64,000 bases of DNA, from contig CAKQUE010000001.1 of NCBI GenBank assembly GCA_934277435.1, positions 310,001 through 374,000 of the forward strand, written 5' to 3'. This stretch comes from an uncultured Alphaproteobacteria bacterium (lineage in GTDB: Bacteria > Pseudomonadota > Alphaproteobacteria > RF32 > CAG-239). The translations under genes were made by a program, and so were the position numbers. Position 1 is the stretch's first letter. Every line of letters starts with the position of its first letter. Positions 26,113-34,278 of the stretch are shown here, in pieces. A model generated the notes under the pieces. It saw nothing but the letters and a program-made list of their open reading frames with translations, ran no database searches and was not told the DNA's origin.

Positions 26113-27549
26113 ATGTGGCAGCCTGTTTTTATGATAAGCGGTTATATTTTGGGCATATTAGGGCTCATTATGCTTATTCCGGCAGGGCTGGATTTTTGGG
26201 AATATGAAAAAATTGGGTCGCCGTTTGTGCCGTCGGCAATGGTGACAATATTTTTTGGCTTTTCCTTATTTTTATCAAACTATACAAAAGTTGAGAAAAT
26301 TTCACTGAAACAGGCATATTTGGTGACGGTTGTCAGCTGGTGTGTGGTTGGCGTTTTTGCGACATTGCCTTTTCTGTTTTCAAATGGCCATTATGAATTT
26401 GCCGATGTTTTTTTTGAAATTGTTTCGGGAATTACCGGAACTGGAGCCACAATATTTGCCGATGTGGAAAGCCTGCCGCATTCTATTTTGTTATGGCGGT
26501 CGATTTTGAATTTTCTCGGTGGTTTGGGAATTGTTATTTTTGCCGTAGCTCTGTTGCCGTTTTTGGGAATTGGCGGCATGCGGATTTTCCAACGCGAAAA
26601 TTCCGATTCCAACGATAAATTTATGCCGAAATTCAGCTATATTGCCAAGCGGATAGTTTTTGTTTACACTGCGCTTGTCTTAATCTGCACCGTGTCTTTA
26701 TTTTGGTGCGGCATGGATTGGTTTGACGCCGTCAATCATGCTATGGCGTCAATCGGCACCGGAGGATTTTCAACAAAGAATAATTCGGTGGCGGCGTTTA
26801 ACAGTGTTTCCATTGAAGTCGTTATCATGTTTTTTATGCTAACCGGCTCGCTGCCGCTGACCTTTTACATTTTACTGTTCCGACATGGCGAAGCAAATAA
26901 AAACTATCAGGTTTCGGTCTTTTTGAAAGCGGTTTTTTATTGCGGCTTATTTGTCAGTCTTTATTTGTTTGCAACATCTGATTATTCTTTAGCGCAAAGT
27001 TTGCGTTATAGCTTTTTCAGCGTTATTTCGGTGATGACGACAACGGGACTTTCTTCAGTAAATTTTGTGGAATGGGGCGTCTGGACCAGCGCCGTGTTTA
27101 TGCTGCTTTCCTTAAGCGGCGGTTGCACAGGGTCTACCAGCGGTTCAATCAAAACGTTCAGGTGGCAGCTGGTTTATGCCTATTTACATAAATATATGCT
27201 TTCTATGGTGGAACCAAACCGTATAATTCCGCTTAAAGTCGGAACCATTAACCCGACACAAAATGTAATCACATCTGTGTTTGTCTATGTTTTCTCATTT
27301 ATTATAAGCATGCTGCTGATAGGAGTTGTCATCAGCCTGTGTGGAGTAGATTTTAACACTTCATTGGCCGCGAGCGTGGCTTGTATGACAAATGTTGGTG
27401 TCGGAAGTGTTGAAATAATCGGACCAAGCGGAAACTTTGCTTTTTTTTCAGCTCCCGTAAAATATATTTTGTGCTTTGCAATGCTGCTCGGGCGTTTAGA
27501 AGTGATAACCGTGATGGTTATTTTTACTAAATCATTTTGGCGCAGCTGA
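26113..27549 (+). CDS. trkH: Trk/Ktr-type potassium transporter subunit TrkH
   Basis: The 478-residue inner-membrane protein has the fourfold pore repeat of TrkH. The filter loops are GITGTGAT, ASIGTGGFS, MTTTGLS and TNVGVG. It imports K+ together with a cytoplasmic TrkA gating protein, which is absent here. The last 18 bases overlap the convergent RHH gene. Confidence 0.93.
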   Translation: MWQPVFMISGYILGILGLIMLIPAGLDFWEYEKIGSPFVPSAMVTIFFGFSLFLSNYTKVEKISLKQAYLVTVVSWCVVGVFATLPFLFSNGHYEFADVFFEIVSGITGTGATIFADVESLPHSILLWRSILNFLGGLGIVIFAVALLPFLGIGGMRIFQRENSDSNDKFMPKFSYIAKRIVFVYTALVLICTVSLFWCGMDWFDAVNHAMASIGTGGFSTKNNSVAAFNSVSIEVVIMFFMLTGSLPLTFYILLFRHGEANKNYQVSVFLKAVFYCGLFVSLYLFATSDYSLAQSLRYSFFSVISVMTTTGLSSVNFVEWGVWTSAVFMLLSLSGGCTGSTSGSIKTFRWQLVYAYLHKYMLSMVEPNRIIPLKVGTINPTQNVITSVFVYVFSFIISMLLIGVVISLCGVDFNTSLAASVACMTNVGVGSVEIIGPSGNFAFFSAPVKYILCFAMLLGRLEVITVMVIFTKSFWRS

Positions 27550-27753
27550 TTTGTTTTGGTAATATTTCAAAATATATAATCGTATGGCGCTGGAAAGGTT
27601 GGAGGTTAATCTTTCTTTATCTATGTTTGTAACCAGTTGGTTTAAGCTGAGGTTTTGCTCTGCGGCTATAAATTGCAGAGCTTCAAAAAACTCATCTTCC
27701 AAGCAAATGCTTGTGGCGTGTCGGCCGGCGATTAAAACGGATTTTTTACGCAT
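27532..27753 (-). CDS. ribbon-helix-helix protein (RHH_4 family)
   Basis: This 73-residue protein matches the alphaproteobacterial RHH_4 family: KSVLIAGRHATSICLEDEFFEALQFIA, then SLNQLVTNID and NLSSAIRLYIL. The family is predicted to bind DNA as a dimer through the N-terminal strand; targets are unknown. Its ATG overlaps the sspB stop (TAATG), so the two proteins are made together, downstream of ssrA. Confidence 0.85.
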   Translation of the reverse strand: MRKKSVLIAGRHATSICLEDEFFEALQFIAAEQNLSLNQLVTNIDKERLTSNLSSAIRLYILKYYQNKSAAPK

Positions 27754-28211
27754 TATTTTTTACGATAACTGTCAAATGAAATTATTTGAGCGTCGCCGGA
27801 AGCCGCTGATTGCGGTTCGACTGCAGAATTTGCGGTTGGCGTGTTACCTTCGTCAAGGGTGAAACTAAGCCCGAATTTGGCGTAAGGATCAGCAAAATAG
27901 GTAATTGCATCAAAAGGAATGGTTATGGTTTGAGGCGTGCCGCCAAAGCTTAAATCAACAGAAAAACTGTTGTGGCGCACCACGAGATTTTCAAATTGAT
28001 TTTGCAAGACAATGGTCATGGTGTCCGGATATTGAATTTGCAGATTTTTAGAAATAATCGTACCAGGGAAATTGGTTTTAAAGGTTATATAAAAATGGTT
28101 TTCTCCGGGTAATCCCTGCTCTTCAACAATTTTTAGAGCGTAATAAACAACGCTGCGCAAAGATTTTTCGACAAGTTCATCATAGTCAATTTTTTCTACA
28201 AAGTTTACCAT
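27753..28211 (-). CDS. sspB: SspB-like ClpX adaptor
   Basis: I place the start at the ATG giving MVNFVEKIDYDELVEKSLRSVV. The longer frame would read into the tmRNA 3' hairpin. The 152-residue protein fits alpha-type SspB: a helix, then the beta core (HFYITFKTNFPGT, LVVRHNSFSVDLSFGGTPQTITIPFDAITYFADP spans about 75-110). The disordered tail ends in ISFDSYRKK and should dock on ClpX. SspB tethers proteins carrying the ssrA tag to ClpXP. It lies only about 30 bases downstream of ssrA on the same strand, so the tag and its reader may share a transcript. Confidence 0.85.
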   Translation of the reverse strand: MVNFVEKIDYDELVEKSLRSVVYYALKIVEEQGLPGENHFYITFKTNFPGTIISKNLQIQYPDTMTIVLQNQFENLVVRHNSFSVDLSFGGTPQTITIPFDAITYFADPYAKFGLSFTLDEGNTPTANSAVEPQSAASGDAQIISFDSYRKK

Positions 28212-28238
28212 TACATCACCAAAAATAACAATAGTTAA

Positions 28239-28531
28239 GGGCCTTTCTGTTGCTAGGCGGCCCAATCCCCACTTTAGCCTAACCAAAGGTTAAAGAATTT
28301 AAGTTTGTTGCCTTAACTTAAGCAGCTACAGCAACTGGTGCAAAATTATCATTTGCATTCATTTAAATTTGAACCGATAACGGTGGTATCTCACCGAACA
28401 CAACACATATCTTTACTATACACTGTCGAGCCTGGTTCACCCCCATAAAATTGGTGGAGGTGCCGGGTACTGCCCCCGGGTCCAATGTACCTATTTCATA
28501 AGGCTTCTGGTGTCATAGTCAGAAAACTGAC
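28239..28531 (-). ncRNA. ssrA: tmRNA, circularly permuted (two-piece) gene
   Basis: On the minus strand the acceptor part comes first: T-stem CCGGG, loop GGCAGTA, stem CCCGG, then CACCTCC and ACCA ending at 28452. A 7-base spacer (ATTTTAT) follows, then the mature 5' end GGGGGTGAACCAGGCTCGAC from 28444. GGGGGTG pairs with CACCTCC, with one G-T pair. The tag frame at 28356-28318 reads ANDNFAPVAVAA and stop. The 3' end is a GGGCC/GGCCC hairpin. This permuted order is known from alphaproteobacteria and is cut to two RNAs. The outer ends are estimated. Confidence 0.93.
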
Positions 28532-28538
28532 GCTTATA

Positions 28539-28566
28539 ATTATAATTATTTTTTTCTAAATTTCAA
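28539..28566 (-). promoter_or_regulatory. promoter of ssrA
   Basis: On the minus strand TTGAAA and TATAAT are 16 bases apart, about 8 bases before the estimated 5' end of the precursor. Confidence 0.65.
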
Positions 28567-28673
28567 GTTTTATAAATCATTATCTTAAAGCATAAAATTT
28601 GGAAAATGTATCGCATATAAATTGCGTAATAACAAATAGTTATATAGTGTCAAGATTTAAAATATTGCTATTT

Positions 28674-28701
28674 TTGACACTTTTTACTGGATTTTTATAA
28701 A
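28674..28701 (+). promoter_or_regulatory. promoter with a long leader for the lytic transglycosylase gene
   Basis: TTGACA and TATAAA are 16 bases apart. The expected start lies about 165 bases before the coding region. Confidence 0.65.
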
Positions 28702-28713
28702 AAGAGGTGCTAT

Positions 28714-28740
28714 ATGACTCAGTGTTTAATTGTTCGTTAA
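28714..28740 (+). CDS. possible 8-residue leader peptide
   Basis: In the leader, AGAGG is followed 6 bases later by an ATG reading MTQCLIVR and stop. A dyad AGTGTT-T-AACACT lies downstream of it (around 28765). The main gene starts with a weak GTG, so coupling or attenuation is possible. This is speculative. Confidence 0.25.
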   Translation: MTQCLIVR

Positions 28741-28874
28741 TCATTTTTAAGGAACTGTTAAAAGTGTTTAACACTGTTTTATTGCGCTGCATTAAATTGC
28801 AAAAAACAGCGGAAATTCTTAAAAGATGGGAAGCTGTTTGCCAATGAGGCAGTATTATGGGATGACACCTTATC

Positions 28875-29483
28875 GTGTTTAATAAATTTTGTTTTTTGTT
28901 AATCAGCGTGTTCGTGCTTTTCAGCAATGCGATTTATGCAAACGGTGACGCTGATGTGCTGCCGGTAAAAGAGTTTGTTAATGACGGTGCTCTTTGTTCT
29001 GTGGCTGCTAAAGAAGCAGGTAATGAATACGGCGTTGATTTTGATTTGCTGCAGACTATTTCGGCAGTAGAAAGCGGCAGATGGGATAATTTGCAAAACA
29101 GATATATAGCTTGGCCTTGGACAGTTAATGTAAAAGGAAAAGGCTATTATTACGCCTCTAAAGAAGATGCTATCCGCGCGGTTGAAAAATTTCAGAAGCA
29201 GGGTATAAAAAGCATTGATGTCGGTTGTATGCAAATTAATTTGAAATATCATGGTGATGCGTTTAGTTCGATTGAAGAAGCTATTGATCCGTCAAAAAAT
29301 GTAAAATACAGTGCCAAGTTTTTACGCTCGCTGTATAGTCGTCACGGTCAAAGCTGGAAAAAGGCTGCAAAACGCTATCATTCGGGTAATCCGGAAAAAG
29401 GTGAGGCTTATACCAAACGTTTGGAAAATCGTTTTGAAAAATATAAGGTAGCCGGATTGACCGTAAGCTCTAAATTGTTTTGA
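28875..29483 (+). CDS. secreted lytic transglycosylase (SLT domain)
   Basis: The 202-residue protein starts with GTG, because a stop codon lies four codons upstream in frame and no ATG precedes the signal peptide (1-22, ending IYA). The SLT domain has the catalytic Glu66 in ISAVESGRW and the GCMQINLKYH motif, and the family pattern of a Tyr/His-rich end. It should cleave peptidoglycan in the periplasm. Small stand-alone forms often open the wall for pili or secretion systems, but no such genes adjoin. The ribosome binding site is poor. Confidence 0.85.
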   Translation: MFNKFCFLLISVFVLFSNAIYANGDADVLPVKEFVNDGALCSVAAKEAGNEYGVDFDLLQTISAVESGRWDNLQNRYIAWPWTVNVKGKGYYYASKEDAIRAVEKFQKQGIKSIDVGCMQINLKYHGDAFSSIEEAIDPSKNVKYSAKFLRSLYSRHGQSWKKAAKRYHSGNPEKGEAYTKRLENRFEKYKVAGLTVSSKLF

Positions 29484-29494
29484 TATAGAAAAAT

Positions 29495-30238
29495 ATGATT
29501 ACTACTAAATATAAAAAAGAATATGTTGTAAAAAGCTATGAGGCCGACTGTCATGGCTTTTTACGGCTTTTAACCTTGATGAATCTGCTGCAGGACGCGG
29601 CAACAGAAAGCGCAAATATATTGGGCTTTGGTTTTGAAAGGTGTGCCGAATTGGGCCTGACTTGGTTTGGTTCGGACTATTTTATTCAAATTGACAGGCT
29701 GCCGAAAATGGGCGAAAGTTTTGTTATCGAAACTTGGCCGGCAGAAACCAAACTCTGGGGCGCTATCCGAGATTTTAAAATTTATGATTCTTGCGGAAAG
29801 GAAATTATCAAGGTTAGCAGTCAATGGGTTTTGATTGATTTGGCGCGTATGCGTCCGGTGCCTCTAAGCAAGTATTTTCCTGACTACGAACCTTTGGCTG
29901 AAAGGGCGTTGCCGGTTGAATTTATGAAAATAAAAGAGCCGGATACTTTTTGCGTGGAAGATGAAATAAAAGTTCGCTTTGATGATATTGACATCAATAA
30001 TCATGTTAATAATTCCATTTATCCGCTGTGGGCAAGTGAATGTGTTGACACAGATTATAGAATGCAGCACTGTCCGGCGGAAATTGAAATTAATTTCAAA
30101 AAGAGCGCAGTGTATGGTGAAAATGTTTTGGTTTTGACTTCGTTTGATAAAGATGAAAGCTTTCATTCCATCCGCAAAGCTGACAGAACAACCGAATTAT
30201 CGCGCTGCCGGATAAAATGGAGAGAACTTACATTATAG
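29495..30238 (+). CDS. acyl-ACP thioesterase family protein
   Basis: The 247-residue protein matches the double hot-dog acyl-ACP thioesterases: KSYEADCHGFLRLLTLMNLLQDAA at the start and VRFDDIDINNHVNNSIYPLWASE in the second half, where Asp, Asn and His form the active region. The enzymes release fatty acids from acyl-carrier protein. It begins 11 bases after the SLT gene and its end overlaps the convergent YbjN-like gene by 11 bases. Chain length preference cannot be read. Confidence 0.85.
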   Translation: MITTKYKKEYVVKSYEADCHGFLRLLTLMNLLQDAATESANILGFGFERCAELGLTWFGSDYFIQIDRLPKMGESFVIETWPAETKLWGAIRDFKIYDSCGKEIIKVSSQWVLIDLARMRPVPLSKYFPDYEPLAERALPVEFMKIKEPDTFCVEDEIKVRFDDIDINNHVNNSIYPLWASECVDTDYRMQHCPAEIEINFKKSAVYGENVLVLTSFDKDESFHSIRKADRTTELSRCRIKWRELTL

Positions 30239-30704
30239 TAAGTGGAAGCAGGGCTTTGCGTGGAGCAATGTTTTGCTTTAGAACGGCATGAAAAATTGGA
30301 TAAGCCCGCTCGCATTCGGTTATGGCTATGTTGATAACCTGTTGCAATTTACCGCTAAAATTAAATTCGTCCGGATCAATAAAGAGCGAATGTTTGAAAA
30401 CCGGCATGTGTGTTTCTTCCCAATAAGAAAAGTAGCCAACCCAAAGGTCTTCATTGATTAAAGCTAAAAGCTCAAAAATACTAGGCAGATTGACATTGAC
30501 GGGCTCAAGGTTTAATAAACAAGAAATATGCAGGCAGTTCATTTGTTCTTCCCAAGCAAAAAAGAGCAGCATATTGTCCCACTTACCAGGTATTTCAACA
30601 ACTATTTCATGAGAATTGCGGCGTTCGGTTGTATGCTGTTGATGGGCAAACAAACATTCTATGTCGTCCAGCGGATTGCATTTATATAATTTTTGAGCCA
30701 GCAT
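30228..30704 (-). CDS. YbjN-domain protein
   Basis: The 158-residue protein fits the alphaproteobacterial YbjN branch: NPLDDIECLFA, VEIPGKWDNMLLFFAWEEQMNCLHISC, LLALINEDLWVGYFSYW and DIAITECERAYP-like INIAITECERAYP. The fold resembles type III secretion chaperones; the function is unknown. It is probably a cytoplasmic single gene. Confidence 0.85.
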   Translation of the reverse strand: MLAQKLYKCNPLDDIECLFAHQQHTTERRNSHEIVVEIPGKWDNMLLFFAWEEQMNCLHISCLLNLEPVNVNLPSIFELLALINEDLWVGYFSYWEETHMPVFKHSLFIDPDEFNFSGKLQQVINIAITECERAYPIFHAVLKQNIAPRKALLPLTIM

Positions 30705-30943
30705 ACAAAATTCCTTTGTGAAGATACGATGCTAGATTGACACAATAAGTATATAAATGACAATTAACTTGAATAAGTTTTCCACTTTTTTTGAAATAAA
30801 AATTTTTTTTCGCAAATTGCAAAAAAATAAATTACGTTTTATCAAAGTGATAAAATTTTTTTATGTTTATAAATTTTTTTAGGTGTGGATTATCTGTTTT
30901 TTATTAATATACTTTTAAGCAATAGTGAAAATAGAGGAATAAA
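30705..30943. other. AT-rich divergent intergenic region
   Basis: No gene is seen in these 239 bases. A dyad TTTTATCA-AAG-TGATAAAA followed by T7 lies at 30837-30861 and could be an operator or weak terminator for the plus strand. No clear -35/-10 pair is visible for lgt. Confidence 0.4.
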
Positions 30944-31738
30944 ATGACAGGTTTTGCATATCCGGAGATTTCTCCGATTATTTTTCAAATAGGACCATTT
31001 GCTTTGCGGTGGTATTCCATGGCTTATTTGTTGGGTATTCTATTTGCTTGGTGGCTGGCGGCTAAACGTATAAAAAAGTACCAGATACCATTGACACAAA
31101 ACAATTTGGAAGATGTGGTGTTTTATGTTACCCTTGGTATAATTTTGGGTGGACGTTTGGGATATGTGATAGCTTACGGCGGCGGTCAGTTTTGGAACAA
31201 TCCTTGGGAGATTTTTGCGGTTTGGCATGGCGGCATGTCATTTCACGGCGGCATTGTCGGCGTTATTATTGCTTCATATATCGCAGCACGGAAAATAAAT
31301 TTCCCTTTTTTACGTTTAACAGACTTGGCAGCGCCGTTGGTTCCTGTGGGAATTTTTTTAGGACGTTTGGCTAATTTTATCAACGATGAGCTTTGGGGGA
31401 GGGTTACCGATGTGGCTTGGGCGGTACGTTTTCCGCATGGCGGATATTTGCCACGCCACCCGTCACAGCTGTATGAAGCTTGTTTGGAAGGTGTTTTGTT
31501 ATTCATTGTGCTTAATTTGCTATGGTGCAATAAGTGGTGTCGTGAACGCCGAGGTTTTGTTTCTGGTGCATTCCTCTTGGGATATGCTTTATGCCGTACG
31601 TTAGTGGAACAATTTAGAGAACCTGATGCTCAGTTAGGCTTTTTATGGGGAGGTCTAACGATGGGACAATTGCTTTCTATTCCGGCTTTTTTAGGCGGTA
31701 TATATTTGTTAGTTCGGGCAAAACCTAAAAATAATTAA
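30944..31738 (+). CDS. lgt: prolipoprotein diacylglyceryl transferase
   Basis: The 264-residue inner-membrane enzyme moves diacylglycerol from phosphatidylglycerol to the lipobox cysteine of prelipoproteins. Family motifs are ALRWYSMAYLLGI, GGRLGYV, HGGMSFHGG with the key His residues, GRLANFINDELWGR and HPSQLYEACLEG. Length is normal. The end overlaps the convergent GGDEF-like gene by 4 bases. Confidence 0.96.
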   Translation: MTGFAYPEISPIIFQIGPFALRWYSMAYLLGILFAWWLAAKRIKKYQIPLTQNNLEDVVFYVTLGIILGGRLGYVIAYGGGQFWNNPWEIFAVWHGGMSFHGGIVGVIIASYIAARKINFPFLRLTDLAAPLVPVGIFLGRLANFINDELWGRVTDVAWAVRFPHGGYLPRHPSQLYEACLEGVLLFIVLNLLWCNKWCRERRGFVSGAFLLGYALCRTLVEQFREPDAQLGFLWGGLTMGQLLSIPAFLGGIYLLVRAKPKNN

Positions 31739-32922
31739 GCTTTAGTGACAATATTGCAATTAAAACGGTAGGCTTTTTGCAAGGCATTGTGCGCCCGCGT
31801 GGTAACACTGGTGGCGTTCAAATCGAGCCGTGTTTTTTCGGAAACGCTGGCGGAAATGGTTATTTTTATATTTTTGCCGTTGGTAAAAATAAATTCCGAA
31901 GCGGCAACAACATGGCGGATATTATCGACGTATTCCATGGTGTGTTTGGCGTCTTCATTTTTAAATACCATAATCAGTTCAGATGGAACTTGATAGCGAT
32001 AAACCGTTACATCATAAGAAAATTCACGGATACGATTGACCAGCATTTGTTCTAATTCTTGCATTTTGGGATTTCCAAGAACTTTTTGCAATTTATCGCG
32101 GTTGTCAATGCTGAACAAACCAATGGTGTATTTATAAGGAAAACGGTTGTTAGCGTGGCTTAAATAGGAGTTGTAGCTGCCCACGTTTTCGAGAACGTCG
32201 TAGTTATATTGATTGTATAAATTTAAAACGGTGGTGCAACATAAAATCAAAGCAAAACTTAAAAAGAAAATAGTGACGCCGGAAGCAGTGTTTGAATACA
32301 TTAGTCCCATAAACAGGCAGCTGTCAGCATAAAAAAGTCCGGTGTTTATGCGGGTGTTTTTGAAACTTATGTCTATGGAAATAGGTGCTAAAATTAAGAG
32401 CCATAGTGCTGTTGCCTCCATAGGCATACTGCCAAAATTTACATCAAGGTAAGGAATGCTTTTAATGATGTCGCCAAAGTGCTGAATAAATGTCAGCTGC
32501 GCCAACAAAAACACAGCCAGCCAAAAGCTGCTGCGGCTTTGCAGTTTGCGCGGCTCTAAAAAATAAAACAACAGCAAGTCAAGCGGCAAGATGAAACAGA
32601 GCCATAAATATTCTGCGCTGGACTGATAATCGGCGCCATATTTGTTTTTACAAAGATTTAAAAATACATAACTTATTGTTCCGGCTATAAAACTGAAAAA
32701 AGGTTTGGACTGGTTGACTAAAACCAGCAATAAAATTCCTAAAAACGCAAAAATATAGAAAGCTGTGTGCAAGGAAAGTGAGATGTCATTTGCAAACGGA
32801 TTTTGCGCATAAAAAATTATCAATCCGCCGGCAAAAAATAGAGCCGGCAAGAAAGAGCTTTTTATAGTCGACATCACATATTTTAAACTGTCGGATACGG
32901 ATTCTGTCACTTTTCCCTCCAT
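31735..32922 (-). CDS. multi-pass membrane protein with degenerate GGDEF-like domain
   Basis: This 395-residue protein has about seven membrane segments (residues 20-235) and a cytoplasmic C-terminal domain (about 255-392). The pattern of that domain follows diguanylate cyclases: TIGLFSIDNRDKLQKVLGN in place of the metal-binding start, RYQVPSELIMVFK where RYGGDEF is expected, ITISASVSEKT and ALQKAYRFNCNIV at the end. The signature Gly-Gly-Asp/Glu residues and the metal Asp are gone, so c-di-GMP synthesis is not expected. It may sense a signal or bind a nucleotide. It lies 26 bases after queA. Confidence 0.7.
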   Translation of the reverse strand: MEGKVTESVSDSLKYVMSTIKSSFLPALFFAGGLIIFYAQNPFANDISLSLHTAFYIFAFLGILLLVLVNQSKPFFSFIAGTISYVFLNLCKNKYGADYQSSAEYLWLCFILPLDLLLFYFLEPRKLQSRSSFWLAVFLLAQLTFIQHFGDIIKSIPYLDVNFGSMPMEATALWLLILAPISIDISFKNTRINTGLFYADSCLFMGLMYSNTASGVTIFFLSFALILCCTTVLNLYNQYNYDVLENVGSYNSYLSHANNRFPYKYTIGLFSIDNRDKLQKVLGNPKMQELEQMLVNRIREFSYDVTVYRYQVPSELIMVFKNEDAKHTMEYVDNIRHVVAASEFIFTNGKNIKITISASVSEKTRLDLNATSVTTRAHNALQKAYRFNCNIVTKA

Positions 32923-32948
32923 TATCCGGCAGTATAAAACAAAAGAGT

Positions 32949-34031
32949 TTAAATTTTATTTATACATTTCAAAATAGAGCTGTCGCCGTAAGAATAAAAA
33001 CGATATTTTTCGGCAATGGCGTGAGCGTACGCCGCTTTCATTCTTTCGGTTCCGGCAATAGCGCAAATCAACATAAACAAGGTCGATTTCGGCAGATGAA
33101 AATTGGTGATAATCATATCGATTATTTTAAATTTATACCCAGGGGTAATGAAAATATCTGTTTCTCCGCAAAATGGGTGCAGAATCCCGTGGTCGTCTGC
33201 AGCACTTTCCAGCAGGCGCACTGAAGTTGTGCCAACGGCAATAATCCGTCGGCCTTGTTTTTTGGCCTCATTTATAGTTTGGCAAGCCTCAGGAGTTATT
33301 ACTCCAAATTCGGCGTGCATTTTATGATTTTTAGTGTCATCGGTTTTTACTGGTAAAAAAGTACCGGCGCCAACATGCAGAGTTAAAAACACTCGTTTAA
33401 CCCCCATGTCGTCAATTTCTTTAAGCAATCTGTCAGTAAAGTGCAGTCCGGCTGTTGGGGCGGCGACTGCGCCTTCATGTTTGGCATATACAGTTTGATA
33501 GTCTTCCTTATCGTTGTATGGATTCCATAATCCGGCTAGCGGTTTATCGCGCTTAATGTACGGCGGTAAAGGCATTGATCCATACTGTTCAAGTTTTTTG
33601 CCTAAATCGTCAGGAGGGCAAAGAAAACGAATTTTTACACCGTCTTCATCATCTTTTTGTAAAACTTCGGCGCTGAAATCTGATTTTTCGGCAGAAATTT
33701 CAGCCGTGTAAAAGTGTATAACATCGCCGATGTGAAGTCTTTTAGCGTTTTTAATAAACGACCACCAGCTGATACCATCATCAGGATGATATAAGGTAAC
33801 TTCAACCAGAGCTTCTCCGCGTTGTCCATATAAACGAGCCGGAATGACCTTGGTGTCGTTGAACACGAGAACATCGTCAGGACGCAGAATTTTCGGCAGG
33901 TCATAAAAATGACGGTCGTGAATCTCGTCTTCTTCCGATAAATCGAGCAAACGGGAGGTGTCACGCGGATTTGCCGGTTTTTTAGCTATTAGGTCTTTAT
34001 CTAAATCAAAATCAAAAATATCTACTTTCAT
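32949..34031 (-). CDS. queA: S-adenosylmethionine:tRNA ribosyltransferase-isomerase
   Basis: The 360-residue enzyme transfers the ribosyl part of S-adenosylmethionine to 7-aminomethyl-deazaguanine in tRNA during queuosine synthesis. It begins MKVDIFDFDLDKDLIAKKPA, has DDVLVFNDTKVIPARLYG, APTAGLHFTDRLL and ITNFHLPKSTLFMLICA, all family signatures. No other queuosine gene is in the window. Confidence 0.96.
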   Translation of the reverse strand: MKVDIFDFDLDKDLIAKKPANPRDTSRLLDLSEEDEIHDRHFYDLPKILRPDDVLVFNDTKVIPARLYGQRGEALVEVTLYHPDDGISWWSFIKNAKRLHIGDVIHFYTAEISAEKSDFSAEVLQKDDEDGVKIRFLCPPDDLGKKLEQYGSMPLPPYIKRDKPLAGLWNPYNDKEDYQTVYAKHEGAVAAPTAGLHFTDRLLKEIDDMGVKRVFLTLHVGAGTFLPVKTDDTKNHKMHAEFGVITPEACQTINEAKKQGRRIIAVGTTSVRLLESAADDHGILHPFCGETDIFITPGYKFKIIDMIITNFHLPKSTLFMLICAIAGTERMKAAYAHAIAEKYRFYSYGDSSILKCINKI

Positions 34032-34203
34032 ATCAGCCTCTTTTTTTAGTATTTAAGGCTATTTTTAATCTATGACGGACAATAACGCAAGATGTTTTAT
34101 CTAAGTTTCGACAATATTATAAATATTTGTCAAATAAAAAGGTTTTGAGCTTGTTTTTTCGTGAATTTAGATAAAAAAATGGCGTTATTGACAAAAAAAT
34201 ATA

Positions 34204-34232
34204 TTGCAATCAGCCCAAAAATAGTGTATAGT
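34204..34232 (+). promoter_or_regulatory. promoter for the 853-residue protein gene
   Basis: TTGCAA and TATAGT are separated by 17 bases, about 35 bases before GGAG. Confidence 0.6.
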
Positions 34233-34278
34233 CTGCTTATAATAAATAGAATAACTGTGTCAAAAGGAGTTAATGACA

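Noticed and set aside
28212..28286. Longer SspB start
   Set aside because: The extra codons come from the 3' hairpin of tmRNA. The ATG at 28211 begins the conserved protein.
28640..28927. 95-codon minus-strand frame
   Set aside because: It overlaps the promoter, leader and start of the lytic transglycosylase gene, and shows no domain.
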